The notes under the pieces are model-generated. The model was not told the DNA's origin and did not search any database. It saw nothing but the letters and a program-made list of their open reading frames with translations. Source: Mycolicibacterium sp. (GTDB lineage: Bacteria; Actinomycetota; Actinomycetes; Mycobacteriales; Mycobacteriaceae). Taken from it: a DNA stretch of 64,000 nucleotides. Every line of letters begins with the position of its first letter. Within the stretch, counting starts at the first letter, position 1. The translations under genes and the position numbers were made by a program. Location: positions 1 through 64,000 of the forward strand of contig JACJWN010000003.1 in NCBI GenBank assembly GCA_020637165.1. Reading direction: 5' to 3'. Below are positions 60,812 to 64,000 of the stretch, in pieces.

Positions 60812-62800
60812 TCAGGGCCTGTTCTTGGCCAATTCGCGCAGCATGTTGTTGTAGGCCACCATCTCGTCATCGGCGTAGCTCGATTCCGAATGCCGGTCGG
60901 AGCGCACCGCGTCCCGGCGATCCTGTCGTGCCCATTGGGTGACCAGGGCGATCACAACCACCACCAGTGGCACCTCGCTCGCCCCCCAGGCGATCGCGCC
61001 CCCGAGGTGCTGGTCCTCGTTGATGTTCGCGACCCACGGCAGGGCGAGGCTGCGGTAGAAGTTGCCCCCCACGGTGGAGGTCATGGTCATCATCGCGATG
61101 CCGAAGAAGGCGTGGAAGGGCATGACTGCGAAGAGCAGGGCGAGTCTGCCGATGTAGGGGAGTCGGCGCGGACCGGGATCGACGCCGATGATGCCCCAGT
61201 AGAAGAGGTATCCGGTGATCAGGAAGTGCACGGCCATGAACTCGTGGCCCCAGTGGTAACGGACCAGGGTGTCGAAGAACGGGGTGAAGTAGACCGCATA
61301 TAGCGAGCCGACGAACAGCACGAATGCCGTTATCGGATTCGAGAGGAAGGCCGTGATCCGGGAGTGCACGAACCGGACGATCCACTCCCGCGGACCGGGG
61401 GGCTGACCCGGGGCGGAGGCCGGTAGGACGCGCAGCGCCAGGGTGACCGGAGCGCCCAGCACCAGCAGAACGGGGGCGAACATGTTCAAGGTCATGTGCT
61501 CGACCATGTGCACGCTGAACATCGCCGACCCGTAGGAGCGGACGCCCGACCCGGTCGCGAGCAGCAGCGCCGAGCACCCGGCGACCCAGGCGACCGTGCG
61601 GCCGAGCGGCCAGTGCACATCCCGGCGGCGCAGGCGCAGCACCCCGTACACGTAAAGGCCGGCGAGTAGCACCGCTGCAACACCGAGGAAGGTGTCGAAT
61701 CGCCAGAGGGTCGACAACCGTAGCGCCGTGGGCGCACCGGGCAGCTCGTAGCCGAGAAGGACATCCCAGATGGTCGGCTTGCCGTCGAGCAGCCGGGGGG
61801 AGGTCTGGATCGTCATCGCCGACAGTGCCACCAGCGTGGCCATCGCCGCGATGGCACCGCCCGGCCCGCTCGACGTACTGCCCGCGCGCAGCGCATATGC
61901 GCTTTTCACTGTCGCGGCCAGCAGCACAGCGGCGGCCAGCAGACCGAGGATTCCGTAGTCGGATCCGATCAGGCCGCCGATACCGGCCCGCAGCAACAGC
62001 AGCAGGGTCCCGTAAACCAGTGCGGTCGCCCCGGCGGCGACCTCGACGATCAGGACGCGACGGCGTACCGCGGACTCGGGAGGAGCAGCGGCCCCCACGA
62101 TCTTGATTCCGGCCCAGATCGCGATCGCCAGGGCGAAGACGATGACCGAACTCGTCGCGTAGTCGTGATCGGGTCCCTGGCCGGCATCTCCGGAGACCGG
62201 AACCGCCACGATTCCCACGACGGCCGGAATCATCAGCGGGAGGTGCCATTCCCACCGCAGCACCAACCGCGAGGTGATCGCCAGAACGGCGGCGCAGACC
62301 GTGACGACCACCCAGGCGCGTGCGCTTTCCGATGCGCCCAGCGCATCGGGGAGCCGCCCGCTGACCAACAACCGGGCCGCCGCGACACCGGAATCCACCG
62401 CAGCCTGGACGACAACCATCGTCAGCGCCGCCACCAGCCAGAGCGGCGAGAGCCGTTCGATCACGAGGTGGGCGCGGAAGGCGGTGGGGTCGACGACCCC
62501 GCGATCGTCGGGCTGCGCGGTGATGATCACCATCACCAGTGCGCCCAGACAGGCCGAGCCGGCCAGCGCGGCCGTGAAATAGCCGACCAACTGCGCGACG
62601 ACCGTTGCCGTCGCGGGGGTCGGGACCGCGGGGGACAGGACAGTGAGCGCATAGACCGCGCCGATACCGACCGCGGCGGCGTAGCCGGCCAGCAGAAGCC
62701 GGCCCGTCGCGCGGGGTCGGGCCTGCGCTGTCCCGGGCTGTTGTTTCGGGGCCTCCGCCGGTGGGGCGGGGTCAGGATGCGTCGACGTCATTGATTCCAT
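60812..62800 (-). CDS. CtaG/CopD-type copper membrane protein (Rv0102 family)
   Basis: The 662-residue polytopic protein has an N-terminal CopD-like half (about residues 30-340) and a C-terminal caa3_CtaG domain (about 380-620) with SVHMVEHMTLNMFAP and HEFMAVHFLITGYLFYWG, whose Met/His residues probably bind copper. It matches Rv0102, which lies next to ctpB (Rv0103c) in M. tuberculosis, a conserved link. The likely role is copper delivery to cytochrome oxidase. ATG 62800 or ATG 62791. Convergent with the Cys-rich gene. Confidence 0.85.
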   Translation of the reverse strand: MESMTSTHPDPAPPAEAPKQQPGTAQARPRATGRLLLAGYAAAVGIGAVYALTVLSPAVPTPATATVVAQLVGYFTAALAGSACLGALVMVIITAQPDDRGVVDPTAFRAHLVIERLSPLWLVAALTMVVVQAAVDSGVAAARLLVSGRLPDALGASESARAWVVVTVCAAVLAITSRLVLRWEWHLPLMIPAVVGIVAVPVSGDAGQGPDHDYATSSVIVFALAIAIWAGIKIVGAAAPPESAVRRRVLIVEVAAGATALVYGTLLLLLRAGIGGLIGSDYGILGLLAAAVLLAATVKSAYALRAGSTSSGPGGAIAAMATLVALSAMTIQTSPRLLDGKPTIWDVLLGYELPGAPTALRLSTLWRFDTFLGVAAVLLAGLYVYGVLRLRRRDVHWPLGRTVAWVAGCSALLLATGSGVRSYGSAMFSVHMVEHMTLNMFAPVLLVLGAPVTLALRVLPASAPGQPPGPREWIVRFVHSRITAFLSNPITAFVLFVGSLYAVYFTPFFDTLVRYHWGHEFMAVHFLITGYLFYWGIIGVDPGPRRLPYIGRLALLFAVMPFHAFFGIAMMTMTSTVGGNFYRSLALPWVANINEDQHLGGAIAWGASEVPLVVVVIALVTQWARQDRRDAVRSDRHSESSYADDEMVAYNNMLRELAKNRP

Positions 62801-62876
62801 TCTGACTGCGTCATCGCCGAGTGTAGAACCGTCTACTGTGCCGTGCGGTACCGGGAACTTTCCCGGCCACGGCCGC

Positions 62877-62902
62877 GACCAATGCTGGTGACCAATGCCG
62901 GT
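62877..62902. repeat. tandem 13-bp repeat in divergent promoter
   Basis: Two adjacent copies of gaccaatgctggt / gaccaatgccggt differ at one base. They lie between the CtaG-like gene and the DUF5134 gene. The core gaccaat also occurs upstream of ctpB (about 58009-58015). A shared regulator or promoter element is possible. Confidence 0.4.
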
Positions 62903-62942
62903 ACCGACCTGTTCGCTCAGCTACCCGCCCAGGAGTGACGAG

Positions 62943-63578
62943 ATGATTCATGACCTAGCGCTGCGCTGGCTCGTCACCGCGCTGTTCGTTTTCAGCGCCG
63001 CGGTGTGTGTTCGGGCCATATTTGCCGGCCGACACTCGGCGACGAACCTGGTCAGCCACCTTCTGCACGCTCTGATGGCGATCGCGATGGCTGTGATGGC
63101 CTGGCCTCGGGGTGCCGACCTGCCGACCCGGGCGCCGATGGTCTTCTTCGCGCTGGCCGCGCTGTGGTTCGCGGTGATCACCTTCAAAACTAGCGGACAC
63201 CGGGTGGCCAACGGCTACCACACGATCATGATGCTGGCGATGGCGTGGATGTACGCGGCCATGGGCGGCCTGCCGCTTCCGAAGGCGGCTGACCATGACA
63301 TGCCCGCGATGCCGTCGATGGACGCGGCCCCGGCGCATTCCGGGCACGCGGGGCATACCGGGCACGGCTCGCATTCCACCGGCCACGCCACCGCCGACGC
63401 CGCAGTCTGGCCGGGGGTGCTGAACTGGGCGTTCACCATCGGCTTCGCGGTGGCCGCGGTGTTCTGGCTCTACCGCTTCTTCGCCGGGCGTCCCGGCTCC
63501 GAGAACCGCGGTCTGGGCGTGCTGTGCCAGTTCGCCATGGCGACCGGAATGGCCATCATGTTCGGCGTGATGCTCTAA
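62943..63578 (+). CDS. DUF5134 membrane protein with His/Met-rich loop
   Basis: The 211-residue protein has five or six hydrophobic segments. Between the fourth and fifth it has a loop (about residues 115-155) with repeated GH, HSGHAGH and MPAMPSM motifs, typical of extracytoplasmic copper binding. Related proteins (Rv0970 type) sit in copper operons of M. tuberculosis. The ATG at 62943 follows aggagtg. Divergent from the CtaG-like gene. Confidence 0.75.
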   Translation: MIHDLALRWLVTALFVFSAAVCVRAIFAGRHSATNLVSHLLHALMAIAMAVMAWPRGADLPTRAPMVFFALAALWFAVITFKTSGHRVANGYHTIMMLAMAWMYAAMGGLPLPKAADHDMPAMPSMDAAPAHSGHAGHTGHGSHSTGHATADAAVWPGVLNWAFTIGFAVAAVFWLYRFFAGRPGSENRGLGVLCQFAMATGMAIMFGVML

Positions 63579-63581
63579 GGC

Positions 63582-64000
63582 TCAGGCAGCCGAGCCGTCG
63601 CTGGGCCGCAGGTGTCCGCGCCGGCGCCCGCGGGTAGCGTTCTGCGGCAGCACGATCTCGCCGGGCTCGCCGAGGGCGCTCTGATCCGGATGGCTCCCCC
63701 CGGGGCGGTGCCACCGCCACACCAGCCATCCGAGTACCGCCGCGGCGACCACCGGCACATGGGTCAGGGCGCGGTCCACGGTGACCCGCCCGGCAACGGC
63801 GTCGCCGACCACATAGACCGACAGGACCGCGACGAAGGCGACGAGCACGGTCGTCAGCCCGGCTGCGAAAACGGGCCGAAGCGCCGCGGCAAGCATCGCT
63901 ACTCCCAAGGCCGCCGACCACGCGGTCGACTCGTTGAGGACATGACCGCCCATCGCCGCGTGCGGAACTCCCAGGTGTGCTCCCAGCCCCTGCGCCGTCG
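63582..64000 (-). CDS. membrane protein, 5' end outside window
   Basis: The visible 139 residues have three hydrophobic segments (SAALGVAMLAAALRPVF, LTTVLVAFVAVLSVYVVG and VPVVAAAVLGWLVW) and a polar C-terminal tail. The frame is open to the window edge and the residues before the first ATG (HLGVPHAAMGGHVLNEST) look genuine, so the gene starts beyond 64000. It converges on the DUF5134 gene with a 3-bp gap. Probably part of the metal region; no function assigned. Confidence 0.6.
   Translation of the reverse strand, partial: TAQGLGAHLGVPHAAMGGHVLNESTAWSAALGVAMLAAALRPVFAAGLTTVLVAFVAVLSVYVVGDAVAGRVTVDRALTHVPVVAAAVLGWLVWRWHRPGGSHPDQSALGEPGEIVLPQNATRGRRRGHLRPSDGSAA

Overview
The window is chromosomal DNA of a high-GC actinobacterium, almost certainly a non-tuberculous member of the Mycobacteriaceae (Mycolicibacterium/Mycobacterium sensu lato). 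Gene order from 3.7 to 20.5 kb follows the M. tuberculosis Rv1691-Rv1713 block (TPR protein, glycerol-3-phosphate phosphatase, Rv1693, tlyA, nadK, recN, steA, mctB/steB, pyrG, Nudix, xerD, parA, scpA, scpB, rluB, cmk, der). It is preceded by the 3' part of an rRNA operon (ITS, 23S, 5S, terminator). In M. tuberculosis this site has no rRNA operon, so this is most likely the second operon (rrnB) known from faster-growing mycobacteria.

Layout. 1-3.6 kb: ITS, 23S, 5S, terminator. 3.8-20.5 kb: a long, tightly packed co-directional housekeeping run with many 4-bp ATGA/GTGA overlaps. 20.5-23.4 kb: a DUF222/HNH (13E12-type) protein with an SOS-box-like site over its start, a nitroreductase and a TauE/SafE permease. 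23.5-25.1 kb: tRNA-Pro(GGG) and a small islet bounded by a 43-bp repeat of the tRNA 3' half (att-like), carrying a DUF1778/GNAT toxin-antitoxin pair. 25.1-27.0 kb: small orphan genes and two convergent DUF2510 membrane proteins. 27.1-30.5 kb: a one-polypeptide desaturase/reductase/ferredoxin fusion, divergent from an AraC regulator. 30.5-39.4 kb: small enzymes and regulators (cupin, CGNR regulator, nitroreductases, secreted protein, FAD amine-oxidase-like protein), then a two-gene unit of an SDR reductase and a large protein whose C-terminal half resembles cyanobacterial acyl-ACP reductase. 39.4-43.6 kb: the two subunits of the atypical mycobacterial type II topoisomerase TopoM. 43.8-50 kb: small exported and membrane proteins, a cNMP-binding/ribbon-helix-helix-like protein, a PhaC-like hydrolase, a TetR regulator, an FAD monooxygenase and a BASS-like transporter.

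50-64 kb is an ion and metal region. It has a P2-type ATPase, a lipoprotein and a P3A proton-pump-type ATPase, then a copper locus. That locus holds a NylB-like serine hydrolase, an unusual 51-aa metallothionein-like protein (14 Cys in two exact 24-residue repeats), the ECF sigma factor SigC, the copper ATPase CtpB (divergent, with a perfect 18-bp palindrome before its RBS), a CopZ-like chaperone, a 47-aa Cys-rich protein, the CtaG/CopD-type membrane protein (Rv0102-like), a DUF5134 membrane protein with a His/Met-rich loop, and a membrane protein running off the window end. SigC has been linked to copper acquisition and ctpB expression in M. tuberculosis; here sigma factor, pump, chaperone, oxidase-assembly factor and a metal-buffering peptide lie together, which suggests a self-contained cuproenzyme supply module. 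The metallothionein-like gene is the strongest candidate for a little-described component.
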